Below, piece by piece: positions 10,301-23,500 of a DNA stretch of 64,000 nucleotides (its first letter is position 1; each line of letters begins with the position of its first letter). A program made the position numbers and the translations under genes. The stretch is taken from contig JACATO010002189.1 of assembly GCA_018389105.1 (NCBI GenBank), positions 397,001 through 461,000 of the forward strand. The letters are read 5' to 3'. The notes under the pieces were generated by a model. It made no database searches and was not told the DNA's origin. It worked only from the letters and a program-made list of their open reading frames with translations. This DNA is from Nautilus pompilius (lineage: Eukaryota; Mollusca; Cephalopoda; Nautilida; Nautilidae).

Positions 10301-13300
10301 GCTATTGTTTGGCCATGAAAAAGTAAAAAGAAAATGTACAAACTTGAAAGTATGTATTAGATGTGTATGTGTGAATCTCACTCTATCAGCAGCCACAATG
10401 AACTGACTCTCTTGATCTCATAAAGCAAATATTTATGAAAACTCTCTTATTCAATAATCTGACATTAGTTATCAGTTTATTTTATTTAATTAACATCAAG
10501 ATAACTGTTGCCATTACAAATTGTTTGGTGTTTTCATCACTCTGTCAAACCATTTTTGATGCATGTTAACAAATCAGTAAAATTATTTTGTCTGAATTCC
10601 ATCTCATGCTGGAGATATCAACCTTTGTATGGGTCACTATTATTGCATTTGTATAATTTCTCGTATTCTTATACAAGGCAGTATTGTAATCAAACAGATA
10701 CATGAATTTGTTATCTTTTAAATATTGTATTTTCTTTCTGTGAAATTAGAGTAAACTAGATGTTTATGGACTCAGCCTAGGGCAAATTAAAATAAATAAA
10801 ACCATAATAAGTAGTTCAACATTTATTGGGTTTTTTTTTTGTTATTCTGACTGGAAAATGATAAAATTGTGATGTAAATCTTTTTCGTACATAATGACTT
10901 AATTTAAGATGAAAGTTTAAAGATATACAGTCATGGCCAGAAGTTTTGCATCATCCTAAAATTTTATAATTTTGCTTGATAAAGTTGAATTAAACCTCCC
11001 AAATTTGCATAATAATGTTTACTTTACTGTATTGAAGTGCATACCACTTTGTAGTTTTCAGTGTGTTTGATGTGGTGATGACCAAAATTGATATGTGACA
11101 ACTTTAAACCTAACATACAAAAAACATGATTTCTAGACCTTATTATAAATCATGACAAGTGGGACTATTAGACGTATTCAAAAGCGGGCATCTAGAAGTG
11201 ATCATGGGAAAGTGTTGGGCTGTATCAGCATAGATTTGAAGATAGATTTTGTCATCTCTAGGATGATGCAAAACTTTTGGCTGTGGCTGTGCAAATAACT
11301 AAAGATTATAAGCAACAACAAAAAAACGAGAATAACATCAATGAAAATGTCCATTGTGTTAACATGGCAACAATATGATTAGCCTTTTTTGTTATTGTTG
11401 TTTTCTCTAGGTTCTGTAGTAATTTTTCCTTTTTTTTTTTTTTTTTAAATTTGATTTTACAGCTGCCCGGGTTCTGTTATGATTCTGTTCAAACTGTGCA
11501 ATGGTCAGATGATTCTTCACACTGGGGACTTCAGGGCCAATCCTCTCATGGAAGAGTGTACTTATCTAAAGGGAACAAAAATACATCAGCTATATCTTGA
11601 CACCACGTAGGCCACCAATGTTTTTATAGCTTAAAACTGCTTCTTTCTGCATATATCTAACCTGGATGACAGCTGAAGTTCAGGAGTTTTGTTTTTTATT
11701 TGCCATCATACTGTTGATATAAAATATTATTTTTTTTTCAAAAGCTGACTAATGCAGAATTAGGCAATAATAATAGTGTATTTATAGTGTGCAGATTCCA
11801 TACATAATTGTTCAGGTGCACATCACAATATTAAACAATTATTATTCTAAAAGTATAGAACAACTTAAACACCCAGAGTTAAGATTTTAAAGAATATAAT
11901 TGAAAATATTAATCAGTTGAACTGTGCTCATGAAGAGATTTATTAAATCATAAAAAAAAAAGACCTTCAGGCATTTTTAAAAGTTAACTTTATCTACATT
12001 TACCAGCCTGTTGAATTGCATTGGCCACTAAGACAAATTACTGTTGGCAGTCAGTTTGCTAAACTGCCATACATCAAGTAACAATGGCTTTGTGGTGTCG
12101 TGGTGGCATAATGCAGCGGCAGGCTGCTATTGGAGATTTTGGAAAAATGCTTTTGACTTATTCTTTCCAGCCAATATAATATGAAATAGAGAAATACTCT
12201 GCAGGAGTTCTTGAATAGCAGCAGTATACTGTGGATTTACCTTATATCAAAAACCTTTTATTTATTTTTAGTTACTGTGATCCTGCCTACAATTTTCCGC
12301 CACAGAAACAAGTGGTAGAATTCTCGGTGGCTCTTGCCAGAAAGGCTGTTGCTGAAAATCCAAAAACACTAATTGTCTGTGGTACATACACAATTGGGAA
12401 GGAAAAGATTTTTCTGGGTAATATGTTAAGTCAGATTATTTTTCTTTTCTTTTACTGCTTTACAAATGTTTTACCCACTACTGCCTATAACCACAAAAAT
12501 GACTTTCAAAAGAATTAGTTCAGCTGTTTTTCATCTAAATCTGTTTAAATTTAAGAGCCCATTGCAGTATATTAATAATAGTAAATTAATAAATGGTCCT
12601 TTAAATTTAAAAAAAAAATTCTGCCACAGTATTGTTTGTTTGTTTTTTTTTTGAAGGTTGTATGAACTATTAATAAGCACTGAAATTATCCTCGGCTTTA
12701 CTTGAACAAAAAAACTACGATATTTTATTTCCACAAAAGATGAAAAAATGCAGAAAATTGTATGAATGACTTCAGTAACATACTACTGCTAAACTGGTGT
12801 GATAGAGCTATTTAGACCCTGTCTGCTTCATCTTCCTCCTGTTTTCTCTTTCTTCCTGTCTGTAACCCCTTCTAATGATCTTAAATCCCGGTCCTCCATA
12901 TCTTATGTTTTTGGCCTCTCTTTTTAGGTCATCTTTCTGCCTCTCCTACATTTTCTTTTCTGTCTATCTCTCTCATCCTGTACCCACAAAATATGTCCAG
13001 CTCATCTTACTCTTTCTGCCCTAATGATATCCATGACCAGCAACATCTCCAGTAACTTGCACGTCTGTTGTACCTTCTCCACTGCTACTGATCTTCATGT
13101 ACTGGTTCACATCTTTTTATATACAGGTGTTTTCTCTGCCATGGTATTATCATGCTATTATAAATTCTTAACTTGACTTTTCTGGACAAGAACCTGCTCA
13201 CAGAAAGCTTTGGTTGTTGCTTTTTTTGGTGTTGTGATGGATTCCAGATAAATGAATAATTGTATTTTTTTCTATCTCATCCACTCCATATTCATCAACT

Positions 13301-16300
13301 GCTCTCTTCTACTTGTGTTCATAATACTTCAGTAACAATGTTTTTTTTTTTTAAAGAAAAACCATTTAAACTATAGGTCAACTACACAGTTCCAAGAAAT
13401 ATAAGCATCATTGTTATTTGTTATGAACACAAAAGTAATAAAGGTCATTGAAGTATTTATGTATTAATCACACAATCACTATGACAACAATATTTTTCTT
13501 TATAAATATTTTATTTTAATTTTTTTTTTTTACATATTAAAAATTTGCACAGATTCTTATTTTGTACTTATTTTCACAAATAGCATGAAAAACATGATTA
13601 AGAAATGCACATTTGTTTATGTTTTCAGCAATTGCAAAGGCTCTGAACTGTAAGATTGGAGTTAGCAGGGACAAAAGGAAAATTTTAGATTGTTTGGAGA
13701 AACCTGAATTGAAAAGTATCATTACTTTAGACATGACTGGTGCCGGAGTTCATGTTCTACCAATGTCTAAACTTAATTATCGGGTATGTTACTAATGGCA
13801 TTATCTAGTAGCCATGGAACTAGCATTTTATGCAATGTTAGAAAGAAATAGTAAGTTTTAAAGAGAGGATATAGAAGTACCATTTGTTGTTAGGTCTTCT
13901 ACAAGTGTTAAACCTTTTGGTAGAATAAACTAGATGGCTGGTTTGGGTAAACAAATCACCATTAATTTTCCACCTGCATCTTTGGAGTAGTATGTAAACT
14001 GAGTATATCATGGAAACCCAAAGCATTTGGAACAGGTATACAATGACATATTTATAAGAGTACCACAGCTTTTTATATAGGTTTCAAAATCCTATGTGAC
14101 TATTAGTAGATATAAACATATTTGAATGGCTTTGATCAAGCAAGACTAAGACTTTTTGATATAATGATTAAACTATACACTGTTTCTGTGGTAAAAATAG
14201 TCAAATGGTTTCACTATTGTCACACGGTTTTCTTTTTTGTCACACTGAACCAACTAAACTGACTGGTCTGATTTATTGTGCATATGCTGCAATTTGTGCT
14301 TTGTCTTTCCTACCATTTGTGTGTAATTGCTCAATGTTTTAATTCTGGTTGATTTAATAGCAACATTGCAATGACCAATACCACTTGTGACTCCAATCAT
14401 TTTTCATATTGTTCCTGATTCCACAAACTAAATTTGGTTGTAACTGAGTAAGTTACTAGCTCTGTTTATTACATTGTGATGCACAACTAGCATTTGATTG
14501 TTCATAATTTAGAAATGATTTTAAAAGAACTATAGAACCTTTTTAACCATTTCCCACCAATAATGTTCAAAGATAATGCTATAATTTTTCATGAAATTGT
14601 TAATTTGAGGTCTTTTCAACTGGTTTATAAATACTTTGAAATTTTGCCTACTTCTGCTCTATACTTAACTACAGCTTTATAATTTCTTTTTTAGCAGAAT
14701 TTGAAAAATATTAAGATTAAGCATTTGTTGAGGGGATTTCACATAATAAGTAGCCATGATTAAAAAAGAAAATAAAACAATTAAACAAAAAAAAAAACAG
14801 CTTTGTAGTAAAATTTTATAAATCAACCAAACTATATGAATATTCAGGTACAGTTTCTGAGTGTAAAGAGTTAAGGAAAATTTTCCATGCTGTTAAATAC
14901 GTCTGACTTTTACAAATTCTGTAAAGATTTTTAAACAAATTATTTCTAACTGCAAACGTTTTACCAGACTTCATTTAGCTTTCTTGAGTAAATTTCTTTG
15001 GAAAGTATATTGACTAAAGTTTGAAACATGGGAAAAACGACAACAGCATATTACAACTGGGCATTCTGAGAATTAAATGAGGAGGCTAAAGACAGACTAC
15101 AGCACTAGCCACAACTTTCTAGCTAAACCCCTGGCTGCAGAAACCCATTTAACTACACAGAGCCTGAAGCATACTTGTTTAAACGGTGTCTTCAAAACCA
15201 AAATGTTTTTCTTCTGTTCAGGACTTATCCATCCATCTAAAGAATTACAGCCCTAAGTTTTGCAACATTTTAGCGTTACAACCAACAGGATGGACTCATA
15301 ATGATGCTACTACACATCTGTCACTACTGAAACCTACCTATAACCGTAATGGCATAAAGATATATGGTACTGGTTTTAATTTTTACTTTTTGAAATTATT
15401 GTTTTGTTTTCTGATGTGCTATTGTTGATATTATATATTTGAATTTGATTTCACAGAGGTACATACAGGTGCATCTCAAAAAATTAGAATATTGTGGAAG
15501 AATTCATTTTTTTCCCGTAATTTAATTCAAACAGTGAAACTTTCATATATTCTAGATTCATTACACATAAAGTGAAATATTTCAGGCCTTTTTTTTTGTT
15601 TTTTTTTAATTTTGATGATTACGACTTTCAGTTCATGAAAATCAAAAATCCACTATCTCAAAATATTAGAATATTTCATAAGATCAGTAAAAAAAATTTT
15701 AAAAGAGGATTTATAATATAGAAATGTCGAACTTCTGAAAAGTATGTTCATCTATGCACTCAATATTTGGTCAGGGCTCCTTTTGCACGAATCACTGCAT
15801 CAATGCGGCGTGGCATGGAGGCGATCAGCCTGTGGCACTGCTGAGGTGTTATGGAAGCCCAGGTTTGCTTTGATAGCGGCCTTCAGCTCGTCTGTATTAT
15901 TGGTTCTGGTGTCTCTCATCTTCCTTTTGACAATACCCCATAGATTCTCTATGGGGTTCAGGTCAGGTGAGTTGGCTGGCCAATCAAGCACAGTAATACC
16001 ATGGTCAGCAAACCAGTACTAGAAGTTTTGGCACTGTGGGCAGGTGCCAAGACCTGCTGGAAAAGGAAATCAGCATCTCCATAAAGCTTGTCAGCAGATG
16101 GAAGCATGAAGTGCTCTAAATTCTCCTGATAGACAGCTGCATTGACTTTGCACTTGATAAAACACAGTGGACCAACACCACTATTTTTTGGGTGCTTATT
16201 TTATTCTGGTGTGTGTGTGCGTGCGTGCGTGCGTGCGTGTGACTCACCAATATGTAATCCATTTATTATTGCATACAGTTTCATGTATATTAGCATGTGA

Positions 16301-17195
16301 CTTAGAAAATATGCATGACAAAATTCAAGCTTATATTGAAACTTTGTCTGTGTTTGTGCAAACTTTTTCTTGTAAATAATTTGTTTATAGTTAACATTTC
16401 TAGAATTCCATAAAATGATTTAATAATTCCATTCTTGCAAACAAGTTTATTAGATTATCTCTTCAGGTCAATTTAGCATGATACTTAGGGGTTGGCTTAC
16501 ATATTGGAAAGAAAATAGGTTGCAAGATAGGCAGAGAATGATTTTGACTGTAAAACTATTTTGTATCCAAGAAAGCCCATGAAATTTACCTTTTTTGTTC
16601 AGTGTACTGGCTTGGCAAAGAATTAATGTTTGGGGGGCTTGAACAGAAAACTGAAAATCACTTAATGTGATATACTGTAGAAAGAGCAACTCAACACAAG
16701 GATTCTGTCTAGTGAATGCAGCTAGTGATTTCACTCATAAACCAACCCACTACCATACAATACTCATATTAATCTATAGATGTATTCCTTTTTCCCCACC
16801 AGCTGAGGCCAAGTGATTTTTATTTTATTATATCTCATTTGTATTTCCAAATGTCACAGTCAGTTGATTTACCAAGCTTCTAGAGATTAAGTGAATGAAA
16901 ACTACTTTTGTTGTGTGTGTTTCTGCTATTTTGCTAGGATGATGGAGATGGAACTTTATGTAAAGGAGGGATTATTCTATTTCCAGGTGTTCCTTACAGT
17001 GAACACAGCAGCTTTCTGGAGCTGAAGAGGTTTGTGATGTATGTACAACCGGCCAAGATTCTGCCCACTGTAAACAATGGAAATGCAAAGTGTCGGAAAG
17101 CGATGCAAACAATTTTCAATACGTGGCTCAATGAACCAAGAATGGAAGAGGGCAATTTCTTGAAACAGTCAACTATTGACACTAACAGAAATTAA
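7341..17195 (+). CDS. DCLRE1A: DNA cross-link repair 5' exonuclease, SNM1A-like (nine exons)
   Basis: Exons: 7341-7482, 7944-8828, 9156-9289, 9877-9995, 11463-11606, 12272-12417, 13629-13783, 15222-15366 and 16987-17195. All junctions are GT-AG, phases agree, total 2,079 nt (692 aa). The N-terminus carries EEEDIWEY, as in vertebrate SNM1A. Exon 2 is disordered, with a PIP box (QISITSFF, residues 236-243), then CPFYKRIP as in human. The metallo-beta-lactamase/beta-CASP part follows: HFHYDH (H366, H368, D370, H371), [42 protein letters not shown] and VPYSEHSS, the complete SNM1 motif set. In the family this is a 5'-3' exonuclease acting on interstrand cross-links at stalled forks in the nucleus. 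It is shorter than human SNM1A (about 1,040 aa), mostly in the linker, and I see no UBZ zinc finger. The start ATG is placed by the IWEY match. Confidence 0.93.
10928..11289. mobile_element. Tc1-type MITE in DCLRE1A intron 4
   Basis: A 362-bp element with facing terminal inverted repeats. The left end reads CAGTCATGGCCAGAAGTTTT and the right end, reverse-complemented, reads CAGCCACAGCCAAAAGTTTT; both continue GCATCATCCTA. A TA dinucleotide precedes the left end; the right flank is no longer TA. There is no transposase between the ends, so this is a deletion derivative mobilised in trans. Confidence 0.75.
15466..16185 (-). mobile_element. truncated Tc1-like transposon
   Basis: The left terminus CAGGTGCATCTCAAAAAATT follows a TA and sits 100 bp after DCLRE1A exon 8. 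Transposase is encoded on the minus strand. The C-terminal part reads [20 protein letters not shown] (third catalytic Glu in PIENLW). Upstream a different frame gives [12 protein letters not shown], where relatives have Asp at the Val, so the second catalytic residue appears lost. A frameshift separates the two pieces. No matching right terminus is visible; sequence similarity fades near 16,185. Confidence 0.8.
16209..16241. repeat. GT/GC-rich microsatellite
   Basis: Alternating purine-pyrimidine run: (GT)n followed by about five GTGC units, just beyond the truncated Tc1-like element. Confidence 0.8.
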
Positions 17196-17499
17196 ATGAA
17201 TATTAATTCTTTACCTGTTTTTCTGTGTATATGTTTAATGGTTTAGTGAAAAAGACCATGAGTTTTAATGAGTAGTATACTATGAAAATAGGCAAGAAAT
17301 TTATTATAAAAAAATTAGACTACAATTTTTAAAAAATCTTAAGAAGTGTAGATTTTTGTAGATAATATTTTAAAAATTAGATAGTTGCTTTCTGTTAAAA
17401 TCTACTTTTCAACTAGCTAGGAAAACAGCTTTAATCTTATATATATAGTTCTGTTTTTTCCTCAAGATTATATTTAAGCATCTCCTTACCCACTTGCTA

Positions 17500-17765
17500 T
17501 GTCAGACCATAAGACATACATCAGAGGAAACCCCCTGGTATTAGTTAAACAAAGTGGAGGAGAACAAACTGCAAAGGTTAGTTACAGCAGGAAGTTCCCG
17601 TTAGAACTCTTCATCTCTTAGATGTGGGAGGAAACCCATGTGGCCACTGGTGAAGAAAAGCAAAGAGAAACTTATACCAGGTAGGTGCACCAAACTGAGT
17701 GACTGGGATTAGGACTCATACCCTCACCCATCGCAGTCCAGCAATCTAATCAACAGATTAATGGA
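17500..17765 (-). repeat. tRNA-derived SINE, copy 1 (minus)
   Basis: The reverse complement reads a tRNA-like head (GATTAGATTGCTGGACTGCG, GTGAGGGTATGAGTCCTAAT), then TTTCCTCCCACATCTAAGAG and GAAGAGTTCTAACGGGAACT. This block order is shared with the copies at 33.7, 52.7, 60.1 and 63.5-63.9 kb. The head carries a decayed B box. Intergenic between DCLRE1A and NMNAT. Confidence 0.65.
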
Positions 17766-19356
17766 TGCCCAATATTTAAGCAGAAGAAAAATCCACTTAT
17801 ATATTTTAAAAGAGATTTCATGCTTACTTATGACAAAAAGAGAATAATTTTAATTATATTAAAATAAAATAATTTATTTACAAAACGGATTATACATTGC
17901 AGTAGTTGCACTTGCATGGTGAGGATGGGGGAGTTCACAGAAAATGACCTGATTTTATTTTTTGGAAAAAGATGCAATGGTCAAAATCTATGTAAGATTG
18001 TTTATCAGATGCTCTTCACTCTATTTAACAAAGAACAACTAATTCAAGGATGGTCATTGGTACAGGGAGATGATTTTGAGCATGGTAACTCCAGATCTGT
18101 TGCTGGAGCTTTGAAATTATCCTGTGGATATTTCTCTTTGTATAATATCATTTATCCAATTAAAGGTAGATTTCAAGATTTTATAGAAAGTTGTGTAACA
18201 AATAGTTTCGGTGGATGGATTACTTATGTCTGATTTTTACCTGAATGTACTGTTAAGTACTAAAATTTAGCTTGCAATTTTTAAAATCTTTTATATCTTA
18301 ACATTTATAGCTGGTAATCATGATACAGTCACCTAACAAGGTCCCCTCCCCAAACATATGTATTCAAGTTCTACATTGGTTTGCTGTATGAAATACATGA
18401 AAATGTGAGTTTATTTCTCTCACTGGTAAATTTGGTCTGCATAACTTAAAAATACTGTGATAAGATGGGGCATTATGTTATTGTATGTCATTAAAAATGT
18501 GCATGTGACCCTGACTTTACTTAGTACTTTAATCTTTTAGTAAAAAAAACAAACTTTTAATCTTAGTCATTTCTTGATGCTTAAATTATTTGAAGGACTA
18601 ATAATTGTTTATACATTTGTTCTTATCTTATTCAGTTAGTGTTACAAAGCCATATGTTTAAAGGATTTTGATGATATGAATAATCAGTGAAATAGTATTC
18701 GTTCCTTTTTTGACAGTGCGTTGAACATATCCTCCAGCTGTTGGGAGATATGACTGATAACTGCTTCATTGTTGCAGCCTCACTTTGACAATTTTATGAA
18801 CTGCTGAAAAGGGACAGTTTAGTTTTTGTGAGGAGTGGTGAAGCGATTTCTACAGGTTTCTTGAAAATGCTTAGTTAGCTGTAATGGTTTCTTGACTGGT
18901 CTACCCAAACATTTTCTACCATTGAGTGAACCTGTTTCTCTAAATTTCTAAAGGCAACGATGGAAGGGGGATTTCTTGTAGTGTGCCGTAAATTCATTTC
19001 ACTGCATGCAGTAATCTACATAAGATGATGCAGTTAACCCTTCTTGAACACCATTTTGATTTAACAGTCTGGAAAAAATATATAAATAAATTTTAAAAAA
19101 CTTCAAGCCTATGGCTTTGTAATACGATATTTTATTGTTTATCTATGTAGTTCAACTGCTATCAAATATTGAAACCCCCTCAAAGACTATAGATAATGTG
19201 TGTGTGTGTGTGTGGAGGGTGGAGCCATGATGATGTCCTCCTGATCCATCCAGCAGAACAAATAGTTCTAATTTTTGTAAACTGCTAACAGAACAGCCTT
19301 TCTGTGGCATCTCCGCAGTACATGCCTTAACTTATCAGGAAATACCTTTTATTCTG

Positions 19357-19357
<1 letters not shown>

Positions 19358-19388
<31 letters not shown>

Positions 19389-19389
19389 A
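19358..19389. repeat. ATC trinucleotide microsatellite
   Basis: About ten tandem ATC units upstream of the NMNAT promoter. Confidence 0.9.
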
Positions 19390-19605
19390 TCTGCACAACG
19401 GACTACGGTAGATTTGCCCAGTTATTGTTAATACTATTTGTCCATCTATAATTTAATCTTTTGGAAGTACTGGGATGGCATTTTAAATATTCAGTTTTTT
19501 AGCTAAAGGAATTGACAGTTAACGTCTCTCTCTCTATCCTTTTTTAAATGATAGCTGCAGAGTTTGGATTATATGCGAAAGCTTCAAATAAAAAAAAAAC
19601 AAACT

Positions 19606-19731
19606 TAAGACCGGTCGGTGCGAGCGTATTGGGAAAATGCTGGCTGGAAACTTGATAATAAAGGAGCTGTGATGACGTCACCGTATCCGTGCGCAGTCTC
19701 GCGCTGGTCGATGGAGGTCGGTTGGGCAGTG
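19606..19731 (+). promoter_or_regulatory. NMNAT promoter and 5' UTR region with CRE
   Basis: A perfect TGACGTCA lies at 19,673-19,680 in CpG-rich sequence immediately upstream of the first coding exon. The next in-frame stop upstream is TAA at 19,606-19,608. In-frame ATGs at 19,672 (overlapping the CRE) and 19,711 precede the preferred start at 19,732. If transcription starts downstream of the CRE, only the later two can be used. Confidence 0.55.
19673..19680. promoter_or_regulatory. consensus CRE (TGACGTCA)
   Basis: Exact 8-bp palindrome 52 bp upstream of the preferred NMNAT start codon, identical to the CRE in the UBOX5/DCLRE1A divergent promoter. Confidence 0.6.
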
Positions 19732-19886
19732 ATGGCTTCTCCGCAGAAGGTGGTTTTGATAGCATGTGGATCCTACAACCCCGTCACGAACATGCATCTC
19801 CGGATGTTCGGTGAGTGGGGGGACGGGACGGGACGGGAGGTGGTGTTGTTCAGTGAGGCGAACCCTCCCCCGGGACGGGACGGGAC

Positions 19887-19920
<34 letters not shown>

Positions 19921-20509
19921 ATACCCCCCCCCCACCTCTCACCTAGCGAAGCCTGGAGGCTCCGTCTGAAGAAGGTCAGGGTGGTGCTAGTATTCGGAGG
20001 AGAAAACTGGTGGTGATCGGAAGGGTGAAAGTTAAACGGGTTAATAATAATAGTAGTCCGGGTTTTCTAAGTGCTCCGCGCGTTTGTGTGTGTTGGGAGC
20101 AGTAGCAGACGATTGTTCCATGTTTGAACTCGCAGCGGACATTCTGGCACCTTTTGACATTTCTTTACCTTGATTGATTGATTGATTGATTGATTTCACC
20201 GTGCAATTTTAACTGTTTTCAGTGTCGTCTTAAAATTGTTATATGCAGACGAGTAGTAGTTGACGTTCTTGACCGAGACCGGCATTGTGATAAACACAGT
20301 ATTATTATTATTATTAATTATTATTGTTGTTGTTGTTGTTGTTGTTGTTATTATTATTATTATCATTTTTAGAAGATAATTTAAATAAAACGATTAAAAA
20401 GAAATTGATCTTTTTGTTCCAGGTTTAAATTTAAAACAATTTTTATTGTTCATTCTAGTTAAGAAAATGAAAGTAGCGCCATTTTACCTTCAGTTTCACT
20501 AGCAACAAC

Positions 20510-20560
<51 letters not shown>

Positions 20561-23500
20561 GTTATTGTTATTGTTATTGTTAAGAAAAATAGTTTATATT
20601 CATGATAAACATTTTACTGTACATTATTGCTGTGTTTTATCGTCAGTGATAACACTAATGCGGATGACAACTCTGGGCGCGACCAGGGAGGTAGGTACAC
20701 CCACCATCTGCCTCAATTCCTATTTTGCTATTGTCCAGGAAATCAAAGCTCCAAGTAAAATCTCGTGTATTACTACCATTGTTTGAACCATTCGTGTGTG
20801 CTACATTTTTTTTTATTTTTTTTGAACAGCTTTAAAAAACTCTAATGGATGCAATAATGTGGATGAAGGGATTTTAAGAGGTTTCTCACTTGGCCAAGAT
20901 ATTTAAATTCATTGATCTTTGGGGTTATAATACATTAAACATTACACAAATGTTGAAGCATTAAGTTGTGATAACATTTTCCTTTGGTTCCTCTGTTTAG
21001 AGGCCATATTCCCATGTTCTGTGGACTTGTGCCTTGTTACATTTTATTTGAAACTAGGATAACCGAATTTTTCCTCTGCAAGTGTTGACAGTAAATAAAG
21101 CTTTAAGCACTTCTTTTTTTTTTTTTTAATTGCCAATATAAATCTCTTGTTTTAGGCCCAAAAATTATTCTGTAGCTCATGTTTGATTTAAAAAAAAGAA
21201 AAAGGCTACCCAAGGTTGCTGCTAGTTTGAAATTTCTTGAAAAAATGTCTGGAAATTAAATTTTTTAAATGGCAGTAAACTCTAGCTAGACCAGCAATAT
21301 TTTATACTAGTATTGAAGGTTTTGTGAATGTCTAATATTTGTTGGAACTTGTAGTTGCGTGAAAATATGAAAATCTTTAATGCATCGGACCTAGCTACAG
21401 AAGAGGAAATGGGAATATTCATTGTGAGCTGTTTAGCTGTAAGTTTGTTTGTTTGACCATGATGTGATGGCATGTGGACTTTGAGGGAAAGACTGGAGAA
21501 TGGGGAGTGAATTAAGTGTCTAAGGAAGCAATAAAACTAGCCAGTTTATAAGAGTGTGTTTTACAATGGGGGATACTAAGGTTTTGGGTGTCAACATCCA
21601 TTATTGGCAGAAAATTTCGATTGGTTGAAATTTGTATTTTTTTTTTTGTGCTAACAAATTTGATAAGCAAAAAAATTCTCAACGATATTTGCCCAGTGTG
21701 TGTCCTTTCTACTATGTTCATATCACATCTGCCTTATTGTATAAAGCAAGGATGAGGTGTACGTTGTTTACACCATTACCATTTGGATATCCTTGTGCAT
21801 ATTTGTGAGCAAGACAGTGAGGAAAACATCAGGTCGTAACACACAACCTTATTTTTTTGTTATTCATGAGATTTACACACCAACCATTTGACTGTTTTTT
21901 TCTCTTCTGTCACAAACCACTCAGAAAACACCTAATTTCGCAGCATTGAAAAAAATGGCGAGGAGGCAAAGAAATGAAGTTGATGCAGTTCCTCTGCTCC
22001 CTGATAATCTCAAAACTCTTGTTATACCAGAAAACTACAAGACCTATGAACCCTAGCATGGTGTAGTTAAAAACTCTTTGATCACTGATAGTAGCCCTAG
22101 TTCTCAGAGGATACTGTTATTTGGCAGCCAGCTCCCAACTGGTATGTTGACAACATTCTGACTTGCACCACTATTGAATTTGCAGTTGCATGCCATACTT
22201 ACAGAAAGATTTGGTGTTACTCATCCAGTATTTTATGCTTTGCTACCTAACAAACAAAGAATGCATATGAAAGACTTCCAACTTATTAAACAAGCTGGAC
22301 CTGAAGTTTTCTCAATCTTTTTCACATGATTTTGAAAATGCAGTAATCACTGCAATAAAGGATACCTTTCCTGATGTGCATCTCAACAAATACTTTTCTC
22401 ATCTTAATCAAAATATGAAAAAGCGTGAATTGCAGCTGTTCCATAAGTATAACAACGGTGCTGATTTTGTAAAAATTATCATTGCACTTGCATTTGTACC
22501 TGTCGTGGACTTGGATGAAGCTGTAGACAGATTAACTGAAGAATTTGCAGAACTGTAACCACTGCTTGCTTGGTTCGAAGATTATTGTATAGGTTGCCTA
22601 GCTCGCCAAGGAAATCTAAGACATCTCTGGCAATGTTTTCCTCAGAAATGTGGTTATTGTACAGTATGGTCCTCAACAGAGAAGACAGGACCAACAACCA
22701 CAAAGCAACTGCATCAAAGGATATTGGGAATGATACATCCAATATGGAAAGTCATTGATGATGGGCACAATATATATTATGAACAATTAGTGGCAGGTCA
22801 CAACCCACCACACAAAGTGAAAAAATATAGTGGTGCAGATGAGTATATATTCAAAATTACTACAGATTATAATGGCAAGGACATAGCATATCTTCAAGGA
22901 TTAGGAAACAATTTCAGTATGGAATAACATTCTTAAATTTGATAGCCAGACTTTAAGCCGCCGAGACACTGCTGACAGATAAAAATGGACAGCAAATCAT
23001 ATTTTAAACGTCTTGGGTGAAATATTTTTGTTGAATATTTTAAATATATTTTTTAATGTATCAACTTTCCATTTTACTTTCATTCGTACAAACAGACAAT
23101 GAAGACTAAATACAGATGATCCCTGCTATATGATAGCCCCTCATTGAAGCATGAAGCTGATATAGTGGCGTGTCAATGTGCTGATGCAATAGCATCATGA
23201 CTTAACTTTGTCCTGAGCCATTCAGAGACTAACTGATGAAATAATGACATCATCCATCTTGCCATTATTGATTGACAGCTTGTTGTCTGCCCTGGGTCAC
23301 CTTGACTACCTCTTGTTGGTTTGCATGCAAATTTCTCTCTGTCCGGAGTCCACTCACTTTCCAAGTGAGTTAGCATGACACAAGTTGGTTGGTATGACAT
23401 AACAAAAGCATGGAGTTTGTTGAGACCAAAAAAGGTAGCAGGAAGCTTCTTTATGAAGGCTATGCCTATGTTATTGACAGAAAAAGAGACGGGCAAACTT

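Larger units (their letters stand above)
17196..19605. other. intergenic region between DCLRE1A and NMNAT
   Basis: It contains the DCLRE1A 3' UTR, whose end is not certain; an AATAAA lies at 17,863-17,868, beyond a SINE copy. There is one minus-oriented SINE, and AT-rich sequence with an ATC microsatellite (19,358-19,389). An open frame at 17,916-18,233 has no recognisable domain and no splice support. Confidence 0.5.

Noticed and set aside
17916..18233. Open frame of 105 codons between DCLRE1A and NMNAT
   Set aside because: No motif, no splice sites in register and AT-rich composition; probably chance or relic.
19678..19969. Open frames overlapping NMNAT exon 1 on both strands, with Ser-Leu or Arg-Glu repeats
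   Set aside because: The repeats come from the TC run and GGGAC arrays; the real frame is fixed by the GSYNPVTNMH motif and the exon 1 donor.
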